Shown here in pieces: positions 1 to 11,358 of a stretch of 64,000 nt of DNA. Made by a program: the position numbers and the translations under genes. Source of the DNA: Cepaea nemoralis (taxonomy: Eukaryota; Mollusca; Gastropoda; Stylommatophora; Helicidae); contig JACEFZ010022354.1 of the NCBI GenBank assembly GCA_014155875.1, positions 156,001-220,000 on the forward strand. Reading direction: 5' to 3'. Below the pieces are notes generated by a model. That model saw nothing but the letters and a program-made list of their open reading frames with translations. It searched no databases and was not told where the DNA came from. The number at the start of each line of letters is the position of its first letter. Position 1 is the stretch's first letter.

Positions 1-51
1 CAGAAAACAAACAAACAAACAAACAAACACACACACAAACAAACAAACAAA
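1..51. repeat. (AAAC)n microsatellite
   Basis: Runs of aaac with a short aca interruption fill the first 50 bases. It ends where a LINE coding fragment becomes readable. Confidence 0.9.
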
Positions 52-56
52 TCAAT

Positions 57-208
57 GTACAAGTCCTACAAGAAGCAGATGAAAACTGTAAACTGATTAT
101 AAAACTGAGACGTAGACAGGCAGGATTTTTTGGACACGTTATGAGGAGATATACACTGGAGACCTTGGTGACAACTGGCAATATAGAGGGGAAAAGAACC
201 AGGGGAAA
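57..208 (+). pseudogene. RTE-like LINE reverse transcriptase C-terminus, first part
   Basis: Frame starting at 57 reads without a stop through the motifs RRRQAGFFGHVMRR, LVTTGNIEGKRTRG and then stops making sense. These are the conserved C-terminal blocks of the endonuclease-reverse transcriptase (BovB/RTE-like) proteins that recur about a dozen times in this window. The homology resumes at about 2786, so this copy was split by the element at 209-2785. It lacks the endonuclease and RT core and is a dead fragment. Confidence 0.75.
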
Positions 209-409
209 TCAAATCAAATCAACTTAAATCAAATCAACTTTATTAGGGTCACAAATTGGGCGCGCAGGCCCGTCTTACATTCGGCCCTTCCAATCACTCG
301 TCTTTCGTTCATCACGAGCATTATACATTTGCATAGGAAGAAAAATAAACATTGTGAAATGAATGTTGTAAACATAAACAAGGCTAATTACCATGTTATG
401 AGGCCCATC

Positions 410-2090
410 TCCCACCTACCCATACATCACCCCACCCACACAACACCCCCACCTACCGACACACACGCACACCAAGGGACACATACATACCCCACCAACC
501 GACCCATCCCCCTCCCGCACATCCCCCACCCACACACACTGCCCTCACCTGATCCCCCAACCAAAACACACTCGCCACCCACAAACATTCCCCCACCAAC
601 CCACACATCTCACGCCCATCCACATTCTACCCCACACATCCTCTCCCCACCCACACCTCAAACCACCCTTTCCCCAGCCACATCTCCATCGACAACATAT
701 TCCCCACCCACACACACAATCCCCCACCAACCCACACATCGCACATCCACTCACACATCCCCAAACCATACACACACATCCCCAAACCATACACACACAT
801 CCCCACCAACTGACATGTCCCTACCCCCCCCCCCCCCCCACACACACACACATCTCCCTAACCACCCATACATCCCCAATCCACTCACACACACACCACC
901 ACCCACACATACAACTTCCACCCACCCACACATGCCTTAACCTATTCCCCCACCACACAATCCCCCACCCGCACATCACATACACCCCCTACCACGCACT
1001 ATTCCCAACCCACGCACCACACACACACATATCCCTCACCAACACATCCCCACTTACACACCACACAGATATCCCCCACCCAGATACCACAAAATATTCC
1101 CACCCACACCCACACAGATACCCTTACCCATCCACCCCACATACCCCCACTCACACACCACAAAAATCCCCCACCCACACACACATACCTCACCCACACA
1201 ATATCACCAACCAACACACCACACACCTCTCCCCACCCACACACGCATTCCCTACCCGTCCACCAACACACACTCACTCACACATCCTCCACTACGCACC
1301 CACACACCCCCACCAACCCACTCCCAACCAAACATCTCTCGATCACAATACCCCTACCCCCACACACATACTCCACCCACTCACACATCCCACCCCGACA
1401 CATACAACTCCCTCACCCACCTACACATCCCTAAGCCTCTCACACACCCCCACCCACACATTCCCCATCCACATACACACATCTCCCACCCACACTCCCC
1501 CACATACTTCCCCCAACCACCACAATCCCCTGCTCACCCACACATATACCCCACCCATACGCACATTCCCCACACCCATCACACACATCCCCCACACCCC
1601 ACACTATCCTCCACCCATACCACCACAAACATACCCTCCACCCACACATCATTCACACATCCCCCACCAACACACCGCACACATATCTCAAACCCACACA
1701 CCATACACTTCTCCCCACCCGCCCTTCCATCCCAAATCCACCCAACACAATCCCCTACCCACACAACCCCGCCTTCCACACATACTTCCTCAAACCATCC
1801 ACACATCTCCACCCACATAAACACACATCCCCTGCATCCGTCCCATACACATATCCTCCACCCATACACACATCCCCCACACCCATTCCAACACCCGTAC
1901 TTTCACCCCCACACATCCATCCACACATCCCACCAACACCCACAAATACCACTACCCACCAAAACCCACACACCCCAACCCATCCAAATACATACCCCCA
2001 CCCACACACCCCCACCCACACATATCCCCACACTCACACACATCCTCCACATACACTCACACTTCCTCACATCTAGACACATACAAAATG
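410..2090. repeat. CA-rich degenerate minisatellite (cccacccacaca type)
   Basis: About 1.7 kb of diverged ccacccacacatcccc-like units with no fixed period. Shorter blocks of the same composition sit at the same side of X copy 2 (41.50-41.58 kb) and copy 3 (55.27-55.45 kb), so it appears to be an expanded internal part of the element. Frames on both strands are open only because the composition avoids stops. Confidence 0.85.
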
Positions 2091-2237
2091 TCTCACGTTA
2101 GTATTGAAACTAGTATGAACAAACTCCCACACTTTACTCACACACATACACTGACACTTGTCATGAGCAGTCTCATAAAAATGTTAAACATGGAGAAAAA
2201 TGTGTACATAAAATGTATGTGACGTAAAAATAGTGAT

Positions 2238-2372
<135 letters not shown>

Positions 2373-2605
2373 TTCACTCTCACGCTCACACATTCACTCT
2401 TCCGCTCATTCATTCACTCTCACGCATTCACTCTCCCGCTCATTAACTCTCACGCTCACTCATTCACTCTCCCGCTCACTCATTCACTTTCCCGTTCATT
2501 CATTCACTCTCCCGCTCACTCATTCACTCTCCCGCTCACTCATTCACTCTCACGCTCACTCGTTCTGTCTCTCATTCACACTCACTGACTCACTCACTCA
2601 AACTA
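2373..2605. repeat. cattcactctcccgct minisatellite
   Basis: Diverged tandem units built from cattcactctc plus cgctcact. The repeat continues from the adjacent (CT)n(CA)n block and ends at 2605. Confidence 0.85.
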
Positions 2606-2741
2606 CAGTAATGAACATGAGTTTATATTATGCATGATAAAATCAAATGGTATTTAACTGATAATATGACAGATGAGAATACACAAACATATGGATTCGC
2701 GTGCTACATAACATGCGTGTTACATGACATGCATCTGCTCA

Positions 2742-2747
2742 GATCTC

Positions 2748-2787
<40 letters not shown>
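2742..2787. repeat. (CT)n microsatellite at the edge of element X
   Basis: About 40 bases of ct immediately precede the point where the interrupted LINE coding sequence resumes. Confidence 0.9.
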
Positions 2788-2789
<2 letters not shown>

Positions 2790-2945
2790 GAGGAAGGCAG
2801 AGACTGAATACCTAGATGGCTTGATCACATGGTATGGTAGCGACAAGAACACGGAGCTGATCCACGACTCTGGTGATCGTGTAAGATGGTGAAACATGAC
2901 CGCCCACGCTTGCCGGCATGAGGCGTGGTGATGATGATGATTTTG
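2786..2945 (+). pseudogene. RTE-like LINE C-terminus, second part
   Basis: Continues the fragment at 57-208. The DNA matches the 3' end of the copy at 63.67-63.87 kb: tacctagatggcttg, then the block encoding KNTELIHDSGDRVRW, then AHACRHEAW. There is a stop in place of the usual Gln (MTAH block) and a frameshift near the start. It is followed by a short GATGAT tail, the usual 3' end of this LINE family here. Confidence 0.75.
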
Positions 2946-3009
2946 TTGTTGTTGTTTGTGTTTTTCTAGACTATTTTACGTTCACTAGTTTACCATTAAC
3001 AGGCGCTGA

Positions 3010-3225
3010 AGCTTAGAGAATAGCGAGAAGCGCATTTTCATAATTCTCCAATACACGGAGTCGACGGTTCGAAATCAGCCGCGGACTATTGGGAAGCAGG
3101 CCGCTTTGCGTTGATTTCGATGGTGTGAGGCGTTGGCCGTTCAGAAAGTAATGACCTACTACTATACTAATTATGGCTGGTAAATCACAAACAGCCAATA
3201 AACGATCATATAAATAAATAAATAA
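3010..3225 (+). mobile_element. SINE A-like element with (ATAA)n tail
   Basis: Contains a B-box-like ggttcgaaatc at about 3067 and the family-A central domain (gttcagaaagtaatgacc then ctactata). It ends in aataaataaataa. It is closest to the copy at 44.13-44.30 kb, with which it shares ttgcgttgat and ggtgtgaggcg-type words. The A box is degenerate. Confidence 0.55.
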
Positions 3226-3926
3226 TATATGATCATATAAATCTAGGCACTGACGTAGAACGAAGATCACGTCAGTTTGTTTGTCAATAACTACGGTCAT
3301 TCAGATCATGGAGCTTGACTAGAGAAGCAGCATGTTCAAGGCGTCTCTAATTCATAAAGTTATTTACTGGCTGGACAACTTTGTTCATATGTAATACATG
3401 TAATACGTGTGAGGAAGGACAACTAGAATCATGGCAGATTATATTTCAGGATAAAGATTCTTGGGACAGATGCAGAATCTAGAAATCAGATCGAGAATGT
3501 CACACCAGAAGGATAACCTTGGATGGACAGAAGGAATGAAGGACTGCAATACTAAGTGTATAGTTCTCAGTAGCTAGTATGGTCAACTGTTGAAGATGTA
3601 TTATTGATGTTTTCTTACGATCGTCCTGTCTGACATTTACAGACCCGATCGAAACTCATTATTATTCATAAATCGTCTTATTGATCACTGCTCAAGAACG
3701 AAGGCTAATAAACTTAGCCGCATCAATTAGATTGCCAGCCTTCGAGTGAGTTTTTTTTATTGATGCTCCTTTTATGCTTCTTTGCTGCATCGTTGTCGGC
3801 AACTCAAGACAGTGTTTTGTTCGAGCCTATATTTTGATCATATGCCAGATATGACACAGCAGTGAGGTAGGTGGCTCGACGACTACATCGGCAGTACGTT
3901 GGACCTCAATTTTGTTAACTCCTCGT
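3226..3926. other. Unassigned single-copy-looking sequence
   Basis: I see no coding signature, repeat structure or relation to other parts of the window. An inverted repeat-like AT stretch at 3205-3240 closes the SINE tail. Confidence 0.4.
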
Positions 3927-4010
3927 TTAGAAATCATTGCCAAACTACTGAACGTAAAATTACCTAGAAAATCAGCCTGCGGTTGATCGCAACGTCCTGC
4001 AAAGGTCACG
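3927..4010 (+). mobile_element. SINE A central-domain fragment
   Basis: The words attgccaaactactgaacg, acctagaaaatca and caacgtcctgcaaagg are the family-A body in order. Head and A tail are missing. A G-run (4059-4071) follows. Confidence 0.6.
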
Positions 4011-4229
4011 AGAACATGTGTAAAGACATAGCTCGTTTCTACATGTGTTGTCGGGAGTTGGGGGGGGGGGGGGTGGTGGAGGGGGAGGTGTGTGCTCTGC
4101 GTGCAAGAGGTAGACAGCGTTACCTGTGAGTGGAAGGCATCAATGGATTGGCTAGAAGGACCCTGTTTGAATGCATTCTGAAGCCACAGGACAGAAGGTG
4201 CTGGGGCCAATTACAGCCAATTTTCGATT

Positions 4230-4246
4230 CGGAGATGACACTTGAT

Positions 4247-4333
<87 letters not shown>
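4230..4333. repeat. (GAT)n microsatellite
   Basis: About 100 bases of gat with one ggt interruption. The poly-His and poly-Ile frames across it are artefacts. Confidence 0.95.
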
Positions 4334-4334
<1 letters not shown>

Positions 4335-4654
4335 GGCAAGACGGTTTTTTTTCTTCATTTGAACGCGCGTCGAATGAAATAAATAAAGAATATAGATGGA
4401 CACAAAACATCCAATATAAAAGAGAAAAAGAAATGAAGGCAATTAGAAAACACAGGATGTGATCATTTATCTTATAATGAAAGAATACAGATATATAAAC
4501 ATGTAACAAAATAGAATCTGGCATTTTTATGCAGCTATGCAAACGTGATATAAACGTTGGCCGAAACAAATTGGAGGGAAAAGTGCAATTCACGAACGAA
4601 GGAGCGAACCAAAGTAGAAAAAAAAACGAAATAAAAAATGTTTTATTTAAAGTG
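4334..4654. other. Unassigned AT-rich stretch
   Basis: Nothing recognisable in either strand. Confidence 0.4.
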
Positions 4655-4712
4655 TGAAGAAAGGCGACTTCATATCACCGGGTTATATCCCATACGGCTC
4701 CATCTCTGCCTG
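4655..4712 (-). mobile_element. SINE B 3'-end fragment
   Basis: Reverse complement matches the distal part of SINE B at 23.57-23.81 kb (gccgtatgggatataac, cggtg, then tgaagtcg). The tRNA-like head is missing. Confidence 0.5.
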
Positions 4713-4834
4713 TTGTCTCAGATGGCTGTTCTTCGATTTTCTCACTTATTTCAAAAGCTCTCAATCTCTGGTAACACAACTGCTGCTGTCTCAGATGGCT
4801 GTTCCTCGATTCTCTGAACTGTTTCAAAGTTCTT
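4708..4834. repeat. Direct duplication of ~52 bp
   Basis: The block starting ctgttgtctcagatggctg and ending tttcaaaagctct recurs about 74 bases later with roughly 85% identity by eye. Confidence 0.7.
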
Positions 4835-5797
4835 TTCTTTCTGCCAGTGTTGTTCTGTCTTGTTCTTTTCTGGAAAATGTTTATTTTCATTCTTTCGTTT
4901 GCTGAAGCCTCGCAGATATTCGGCTTTGGCCCTCACGTCAAGGATCAGAAATGTTTTTGTTTTCCGATACTTTGGTTTAATTCAATTGGGAGCTGCCGCC
5001 TTTTCTCACGCTTTATTGGGTATGCAGACCGGTCCAGCACTGCCTCCTCATGGCTCATCCTCTTCGCCCGTCATCTGCATATATACAGTGAGGTCCGGCT
5101 ATGAGTGTTGTCCGTGAGTTTTCTAGTCCTCTCTGGGATGTTTCCTCGAACCCAAGGATGAGGTCCGGCTATGAGGGTTGTCCGTGAGTATCACTTGAAG
5201 AAGAGGGTACGGTAGGTGGTACGTCAGCGAAGTCGATAGGGACCTGCGTTCATAACGTCACGAGCACGGCCGGAAGCGGCTTGGATTCTTGAGCTCGTGC
5301 CTGCGAAAGTGAGGAACAGATTGCCCACCTATTCCTCCGTGCGTCCAGGCCTAAAAATATGATGGCTCTATCACATCACAGACCCTTAGCATAAAACTGG
5401 TTCGGGACACATTTAAACAGACTGCGCCTGGTATCATTAGTATTGGTACTCTTCGTTGGCTGTTGAAGTTGGATATGGACCATGTGTGATGTTTGTTCTT
5501 GATTCAACTGAACTCAACTCAGTTCTACTCAATTACACCCCCCTCGACCCCAAATCAGGAGTTAATTGTTTCCCAAAGGTGTTTATATGTTTGTCTTTTC
5601 ACCACGTTTATCCTCTCTCAGTATGTCAGAAACACATCATGTGGTTGACCACATCTTCACATACAGGGTTCTTTTGCGACAATCAAGGTGTATATCCTTT
5701 TATACTAGGACCATACTTACACAGACACAAAGACATAATACATTATGTTATTATTATGCTGCTTATAATATCCTTTCACCAGATGTTTTTTTTAAAG
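4835..5797. other. Unassigned sequence with a 31-bp direct repeat
   Basis: The word aggtccggctatgag followed by ttgtccgtgag occurs at 5093-5120 and 5161-5188. Frames of 85-123 codons here show no family motifs and overlap one another, so I do not call genes. Confidence 0.4.
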
Positions 5798-6165
5798 TTG
5801 CATATCCCTTACAGGACGTTGCAGTAAACACCAGCATTTTACTGCCGTTGTTGATATCTTGGCAAGTTTTTACGTTCAGTAGATTGCCTTTGCCGGCTTC
5901 CTGGCTTAGAGGTTAGCGACTTTTCTCCGTAATCTCGTATACTCTCGTAAGTAACGTGACGAGGTTCGAATCGGGTCGGTAACTTACGGGGTATGTGAGC
6001 CGGTCGCTCAGAAAGCAATGGCAAACTACTGAGCGTAATCTTGCCAAGAAATCAACATACAGCTGAAAGATGCTGATGTTGACAGCGATGTCCTGTAAAA
6101 GGATATGCAAAAAAAAAAAAAAAAGATTGCCTTTGCTTTCTGAATGACCAGCACCCATGCCAACA
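5798..6165 (-). mobile_element. SINE A fragment, split by a younger SINE A
   Basis: Minus-strand family-A body and 3' end (gatatgcaac, acgtcctg, aatgctgg, cttgccaagatatcaac) runs from 5798 to 5892 and continues at 6136 (reverse of cattcagaaagc). A forward SINE A sits between the two parts. Confidence 0.75.
5893..6123 (+). mobile_element. SINE A, full length, tRNA-derived
   Basis: The tRNA-like head has A box tggcttagaggttagcg and B box ggttcgaatcg. The body contains agaaagcaatggcaaac, tactgagcgtaatcttgcc and gatgtcctgtaaaagg, and a 15-base A tail ends it. Perfect 12-bp target duplication agattgcctttg lies at 5881-5892 and 6124-6135. The conserved middle resembles central domains shared by many animal SINEs (Nin-DC type is one candidate). 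Mobilisation by a LINE in trans is inferred. Confidence 0.9.
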
Positions 6166-6575
6166 CGTTAAAATTAGCGCGACACGGTCTGCAATTACCA
6201 GATAACTAAATTAAAAGCACAGATAAGCAATTAATAAGGACATAATCATATAATATAATTGCAAGGGATATAACTAAACTTTTAAAATCAAAATCATATA
6301 CCAGCTATAATATTATTAATTAACTTAGAAATCTCTCGTCTATTCTTTTAGAAACAATATAATTAAAATTAAAGTCACATATTTTAACTTCCAGATAAAT
6401 TCTTTTAGAATCCCTACAGAAAATTATGTTAATCTTTAGGTACTTACATTTTATAATCAACTTTCAAGTTCTACATTTACTTTTGAATTAGTATACTTTC
6501 AATGACAACACACAACAATTTTCCAGAATGCACCATTTTTTTACTGGCCTCCTAGAGCCACAAAAAATGTAAAAA
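6166..6575. other. Unassigned AT-rich stretch
   Basis: Strongly AT-rich; no motif, repeat or coding frame. Confidence 0.5.
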
Positions 6576-6577
6576 CT

Positions 6578-6843
6578 AGATTGCGACTGGTCCAGTGGCT
6601 AGCACGCCGGATTTCCCTATGGGAGACCCGGGTTCAATCCTCGGTAAGGTGTGGGATTATTTTTTGTAGGGGGCAAAAAGAAAATACTAATCTGCATAGT
6701 TCGCGGCGACTGCACTAACCAGGAGGCCTTTATTCCTCAGGCTCGATACATGAAGCCCATAAACGGGCACTCTCCCACTGTTTATGCTCCACCTCGGCAC
6801 TGCAAGGTACAAGAGAAACAAGATGAGATTTGGGGGGGGGGGG
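6578..6843 (+). mobile_element. SINE D, tRNA-derived
   Basis: Head reads tggtccagtggctagcacg (A box), then gggttcaatcctcggta (B box). The body has gggcaaaaagaaaa, gttcgcggcgactgc, catgaagcccataaacggg and aggtacaagagaaac. It ends in a run of G. Other copies or parts lie at 24.24, 25.9 and 33.9 kb. Confidence 0.85.
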
Positions 6844-6852
6844 GAGATTTCG

Positions 6853-7135
6853 ATTGCTCGCTTTGAACCCAAGCCTAGTCCATACACATGCTACTACCTA
6901 CTTATAGTAGATTTTTGCGCGTGGATTAGCTTTCCCTAGTACCAATGTCCCGCGCCATCAGGCGAACCCACCCCGACTTCAGAAGAACTTGTAATTTACG
7001 TCCCAAGTCAAGGACGGGAGGTCAATATTTTAGTCCAACAGACCGGTGAAGGGGTTGAACCGGCTACTTAAAGCGCTATTGGTATACGGCGCTAACCTAT
7101 AATTTCTATAGACTCCCCGGGACTCGATTAGTGAT
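6853..7135 (-). mobile_element. SINE E copy
   Basis: Matches the copy at 24.96-25.25 kb: gctcgctttgaaccc, tttttgcgcgtggattagc, accccgacttc, aagtcaaggacggga, then ccggtgaaggggttgaac. The tRNA-like end is at the right but worn. Confidence 0.7.
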
Positions 7136-7300
7136 GTGGGCAATGTCACGCCGGTCGAGGTAACCCCCCAAATCACTTCCTCGTACCCATTGCAGAATGG
7201 GTCGACATGAAAGCCCATACCATTTTAGAATGGGTCGAAATGAAAGCCCATACCGTTTTAGAATGGGTCGACATGAAAACCCATACCGTTTTAACATAAA
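7126..7300. repeat. SINE H 3' fragment followed by a 33-bp tandem repeat (3 units)
   Basis: gactcgattagtgatgtggg at 7126 is the 3' end word of SINE H. From 7195 three units of gaatgggtcgacatgaaagc plus ccataccgtttta follow, with a few substitutions. Confidence 0.7.
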
Positions 7301-7365
7301 CATGACATGCGGATTCAAACACATGCTTTACGGGTTAGCTCCTTAGTTATATAGAACAATGGACA

Positions 7366-7785
7366 TTCAGTTGCTGATGTGGTCAATATTAAGCTGGCCG
7401 TTCTTAATTCCCTTAACACGCCCACATTAGGCTGTGTAAGCCTGGGATTTGGGGTCAGTTAAAACTATCCCGCCTTGTGGGAGATTCGAATTCAGTTAAA
7501 ACTATCCCGCCTTGTGGGAGATTCGAATTCAGTTAAAACTATCCCGCCTTGAGGGAGATTCGAATTCAGTTAAAACTATCCCGCCTTGGAGGGGATTCGA
7601 ATTCAGTTAAAACTATCCCGCCTTGTGGGAGATTCGAATTCAGTTAAAACTATCCCGCCTTGAGGGAGATTCGAATTCAGTTAAAACTATCCCGCCTTAT
7701 GGGAGATTCGAATTCAGTTAAAACTATCCCGCCTTGAGGGAGATTCGAATTCCTGACCACTGGGCCGGAAGTCAAGAGTGCTAGA
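7366..7785 (-). mobile_element. SINE H copy with an internal tandem expansion
   Basis: The left end shares gatgtggtcaatattaa with the copies at 50.8 and 56.1 kb. The right end, reversed, reads gcccagtggtcagg then aattcgaatc (B box) and matches the tRNA-like head of the copy at 56.1-56.3 kb. The middle was replaced by the 37-bp array. Confidence 0.7.
7456..7754. repeat. 37-bp minisatellite, about 8 units
   Basis: Unit is cagttaaaactatcccgcc, then ttgtgggagattcgaatt; the main variants are tgtggg, tgaggg and ttatggg. The last unit runs into the B-box region of SINE H, so the array arose by expansion inside the SINE. Confidence 0.9.
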
Positions 7786-8385
7786 AGACGTGAACATCAT
7801 TGTAGGCACGTTAGTCATAAGGGTGCATGAGGCAGAGGGGCGGGCAACGGATCTAGACACATTAAAGTGGGCCGTGATGAGAGCGACGTTCTTCCTGCCA
7901 CATGATGATGATGATGGGGGTCTCAGAAATGTATACTCACAAAACATGGGCCAAACAACAAACATACTGGGCTCATGTTATGTGTCTAGTATATTACAAA
8001 TATTTAAAGAACATCACAACAATATTTTCCTGTAGTGAGTTTGAGTAAGGAAGACATCCACAACAGATTGCACAATTTATTGCTTTGCATATTTCGCTTT
8101 ATCTTGTCAGGTATATACTACAGAATTTACATGATATAAACTAAAGCAATCAGATAAATACTTCAAGCTGAAATGTATAACATACGTATTACCGCAGTAG
8201 TTTAAACTGCCTACCGCGGTAATTTTAAACTGACTATAATGTATTTTTGTTTGCAGAGAGTTGGCTCTTCTATATGAATAGCAGTGGCTGCTGTCACCTT
8301 TAACATTAGACCATTATGGATGTTAAACAGCACACGAAATGCATTGTCTTTATCAATCACATGACCCGTTTTCAAAATCAGTAAA
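7786..8385. other. Unassigned sequence
   Basis: No coding or repeat signal. The 85-codon plus-strand frame starts in the SINE head and has no recognisable domain. Confidence 0.4.
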
Positions 8386-8396
8386 TCCATCCATCC

Positions 8397-8440
<44 letters not shown>

Positions 8441-8443
8441 GTC
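8386..8443. repeat. (ATCA)n microsatellite
   Basis: Twelve or so tandem atca units preceded by atcc units. Confidence 0.95.
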
Positions 8444-8734
8444 AGGTGTCGTCCCCACAATGAAGGTTGGCTGCAATGGATCTACAATATTGTCTGTCTC
8501 TCGCCTTGATTGTACATTCTGTCAAACTTTTGTTCGTCTATCTCTTGATGTTATGTTCCCACTTGTATAGTTGTCTACTTATTTCTCGCTTGTCTTCAAC
8601 CTTACTCTCTTTTATGATTTTTTTAAAGAGAGTTATTCTTTCAAAGTTAAAAGTTTTTCTATAACTTCTGTATTTAATTTTGTTTCCATGAGATACGATA
8701 TATTCTTCCGTTTAACCACATCTACATGGCCTAC
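8444..8734. other. Unassigned AT-rich sequence
   Basis: Nothing clearly assignable; it may be a worn continuation of the adjacent minus-strand LINE fragment. Confidence 0.35.
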
Positions 8735-8912
8735 CTTCGATTTCTAATTGCTTGTTCAATGTCAGAGAACAATAATGGAGGGGTATATGCCTGGGAAGAG
8801 AGGAAGAGGAAGGCCAAAGAGAAGATGGGTAGGTATGAATGTTCAATGTCCAGGCTTCCGCGCCATGTAGTAGTGTTGTATGTACATAAAAGGTAACAAT
8901 TCTCATTTTTAA
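8735..8912 (-). pseudogene. LINE reverse-transcriptase thumb fragment
   Basis: On the minus strand TTLLHGAEAWTLN is the conserved segment after the RT palm (usually LLYGAETWTL). The frame is broken at the insertion at 8764-8839. Removing that insertion and one copy of its flanking repeat makes the reading continue as WTLNKQLE, which fits the family. Confidence 0.6.
8764..8839 (+). mobile_element. 76-bp LINE fragment inserted with 11-bp duplication
   Basis: Plus strand encodes MEGYMPGKRGRGRPKRRW, the same piece as in the LINE at 17.1-17.3 kb. It is flanked by perfect direct repeats tgttcaatgtc at 8753-8763 and 8840-8850. It has neither the usual 3' end nor a tail. Confidence 0.7.
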
Positions 8913-9890
8913 TGCGTTGTTTCACAAATATGGAGCTCTATAACGGGGAGGGCTACTTGCGGTGTGTAGCTTTTACTGGGTTGCCATAGTCTTCTGTGTC
9001 CATGGTTCTGTCTATCTAACTGGGACTGTGTTCTACCGCCCTATAGTTTAACTGCCTCTGTGCTCTGCCGAAGTAAGTAAACTGGCACCGACGTTGAAGT
9101 TCAATTTAAAGAAGAGACATGTTTTGATTGGTTGGTTGAAGTTACATTTAGAGAAGAGACTTGTTGTGCTCGGTTGGTTGAAGTTAAATTTAAAGAAGAG
9201 ACTTGCTTTGATTGGTTGGTTTCATTGTGTTTATCCTAATACACGAAATCACAAATCGTTTCTAGCGGGTTAGTGTTACTGATGGGGTTGTGCAGTAGGT
9301 CAGTTTGAGAATCCCTCCCTATATTCAGACTGAACCACTTTCTGGCAACAAGCAGACGACAGCAATAAAGGTCAAACACATCTACCGGGTTCAAGGTTAT
9401 GAGATTGAGATCAAAGAGCTCGGGTAACTGTCGCCGTGATTTTCTTCACATGTTCTTCGGCAAAGATAAAAAGACAACATTATTATTGCAACCCTGTTCT
9501 GGGTATTTCAACTTTGATATATTGAGTTTAACTTCTGCTGTAGCCAGGCGATCGGGCTTGTCTGTTTGTAACTGTCAGCAAAGGGGACATAATTATGTCA
9601 TTCCGCGGGGATTTCATACAGTTCTCTAACATGTCTCTATGGTAACGAACAAACAGAAGAAAAAAATACACACGCGCGCGCACACACACACGCAGGCGCA
9701 CACATCTACACGTACACACATACTCCGTGAAAACAGCTAATATATGTATACCATCATGTGAATGTTCCGTGATATCTGTGCACTCTGCTTACATAGTTAT
9801 GTGATCTGCCTCTGTTTCTCATGATTACACTTTCTAAATTATGTCATCGACATAGGAATTTGTAGTTTCTCTGTCTGATATTTTTGTTGT
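8913..9890. other. Unassigned sequence with a 42-bp triplication and CA/CG stretch
   Basis: Three 42-bp units (gttgaagtt, then tttaaagaagagac, then gattggttg) run from 9093 to about 9219. A CA/CG-rich stretch lies at 9669-9720. The rest, including a 76-codon frame at 9399, shows no homology I recognise. Confidence 0.5.
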
Positions 9891-10012
9891 TGTTTCGGGC
9901 GTGATTGAGTTGTTAGTTTACAGCAGGGCTGCATATTTACACCTCTCAGCGGACACATTCGACTTCTGCAGGCGTTTGTTGACCCGGTTAACCTTCCATG
10001 TAAACTGCCAAT
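9885..10012. repeat. Dispersed repeat F, copy 1
   Basis: Shares tttacagcag, gctgc, gacttctgc, tttgttgac and ggttaaccttcc in order with 15.87-15.98 kb. Class unknown; the second copy lies inside the hAT element. Confidence 0.6.
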
Positions 10013-10339
10013 CCAATCCAAATCAATATTTACGGGGGGAAAAAAAGGATTAAAATTCGGTCTCGTTCAACCTGCTTCTGCAGCGTCGGTTAAAACTGAG
10101 TCTTTTTTTTTCTCTATTGGGGGTGCGTTTGATATTCTTTCCCTTCTTTGCTCTCTTTCGAGTTAGTCCTAAACAGGACTGGTTATATTTTCCACTTTTT
10201 GCTCTTCGGGTTTGGTTGGGTCTTATGGGGCTGAATGGCTTATTCATCAGTGCGTTGAGTTGGTCCTGATGAGGCTTTGTCCTTGGGAAGACCTGCCAGA
10301 TTCAATAGTCTCCCAGTTGCTGACCGTGAACGGACTTTT
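10013..10339. other. Unassigned sequence
   Basis: No coding or repeat signal beyond short A and T runs. Confidence 0.4.
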
Positions 10340-10374
10340 GGGGGGGGGGGAGGGAGGGGGGGGGGTGTGTGTGT

Positions 10375-10414
<40 letters not shown>
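10340..10414. repeat. Poly-G / (GT)n
   Basis: Two G runs (10339-10366) lead into about 45 bases of gt. The G runs could fold into a quadruplex. Confidence 0.9.
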
Positions 10415-10417
<3 letters not shown>

Positions 10418-11050
10418 AATATCATTATTTCTTTCTTGCCCACTACACTTAGCTTGAGAGATCAACAGCAACGAGAGAAGCTGAGGGCCCTAAACCCTCA
10501 GTATATCCATCATCCGTGCTGTCTCTCATTCACGCCTATCTGTCCTTTGTCTCTTACAATGAACAGCACCGAGAGAGCACATAAAATGAGTTTTGTTAGT
10601 AATTACCATCATACTTAAGTGCACACGTCATTGCTCTTTAATATTCATCCACTATGGCCGACCCATTCACTGACATCCACTCCTGCATTGTACGTACATC
10701 CACTGGGCCTCCTCAGCTCTCACACAACTATCACATCTCCATTGCTTCAAGTCTCCTGCCTCACCTCCTTACCCCCTTTATTCACATACCACTTCCACTC
10801 ATTTACCTGGGACTTTCACTGAACTTTGACCATCCATTACCCTGGTATAATTCCCTACCTCGGTCCCCATGACCCACGGACTCCCATGGCTATGCATAAA
10901 ATAGGATTAAGAATACATTCGTGGTAGTAGTACAGTCCGGGACTCTGAGATAAGTAACAACATATTTTTTTCTTCATATTTTCATTTTCTCATCATTGCT
11001 CTCATTTTTTCATCCTTTTATTCTTCTCATCCCGTCCTTATGCCTTAATG
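10415..11050. other. Unassigned sequence
   Basis: Pyrimidine-rich in parts; no repeat copies or domains found. Confidence 0.4.
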
Positions 11051-11051
11051 T

Positions 11052-11235
11052 GGTCACCGGAGGAGCTTCTGCTGTACTATATGTTATGTTTCGTTCATGT
11101 ATTTGTTTGCTGATGAAGGCTAGTCGCCAGCAACGTCCTGCATGTGTCGTAATTCTGTTCTGTAAAGCTGTATTACTTTGTGTTATTTTATATTATTTAC
11201 ATTTCCACAGATTTTCCGCAGTTCTACAAATATTT
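11052..11235 (+). repeat. Dispersed repeat J, copy 1
   Basis: gtatttgtttgctgatgaag, gctagtcgccagcaacgtcc, ttatattatttacatttcca and gcagttcta match the reverse complement of 34.61-34.80 kb. A third partial copy is at 60.28 kb. Class unknown. Confidence 0.7.
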
Positions 11236-11358
11236 TTTAAAATATTTTCATCCACTCATTGTATGTTTCTCTTACTTCGTTCTTCTCTCTTTTCTTTCCA
11301 TATTTCCCACACCTGTCTATCCATTTAGTCATAATATGCCATTCAAGCAGTAATCACT

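Noticed and set aside
410..2090. Pro/Thr/His-rich 203-codon frame and Gly/Cys/Val-rich minus frames
   Set aside because: Low-complexity CA-rich minisatellite within element X.
5893..5985. Possible tRNA gene (A and B boxes)
   Set aside because: Followed by a SINE body and A tail with target duplication; the head does not fold as an obvious cloverleaf. The same applies to the heads of SINE B, D, E, H and I.
7456..7754. CRISPR-like regular repeats
   Set aside because: Pure tandem repeat without unique spacers, inside a SINE in a eukaryotic genome; likewise the arrays at 33.25, 36.9 and 48.9 kb.
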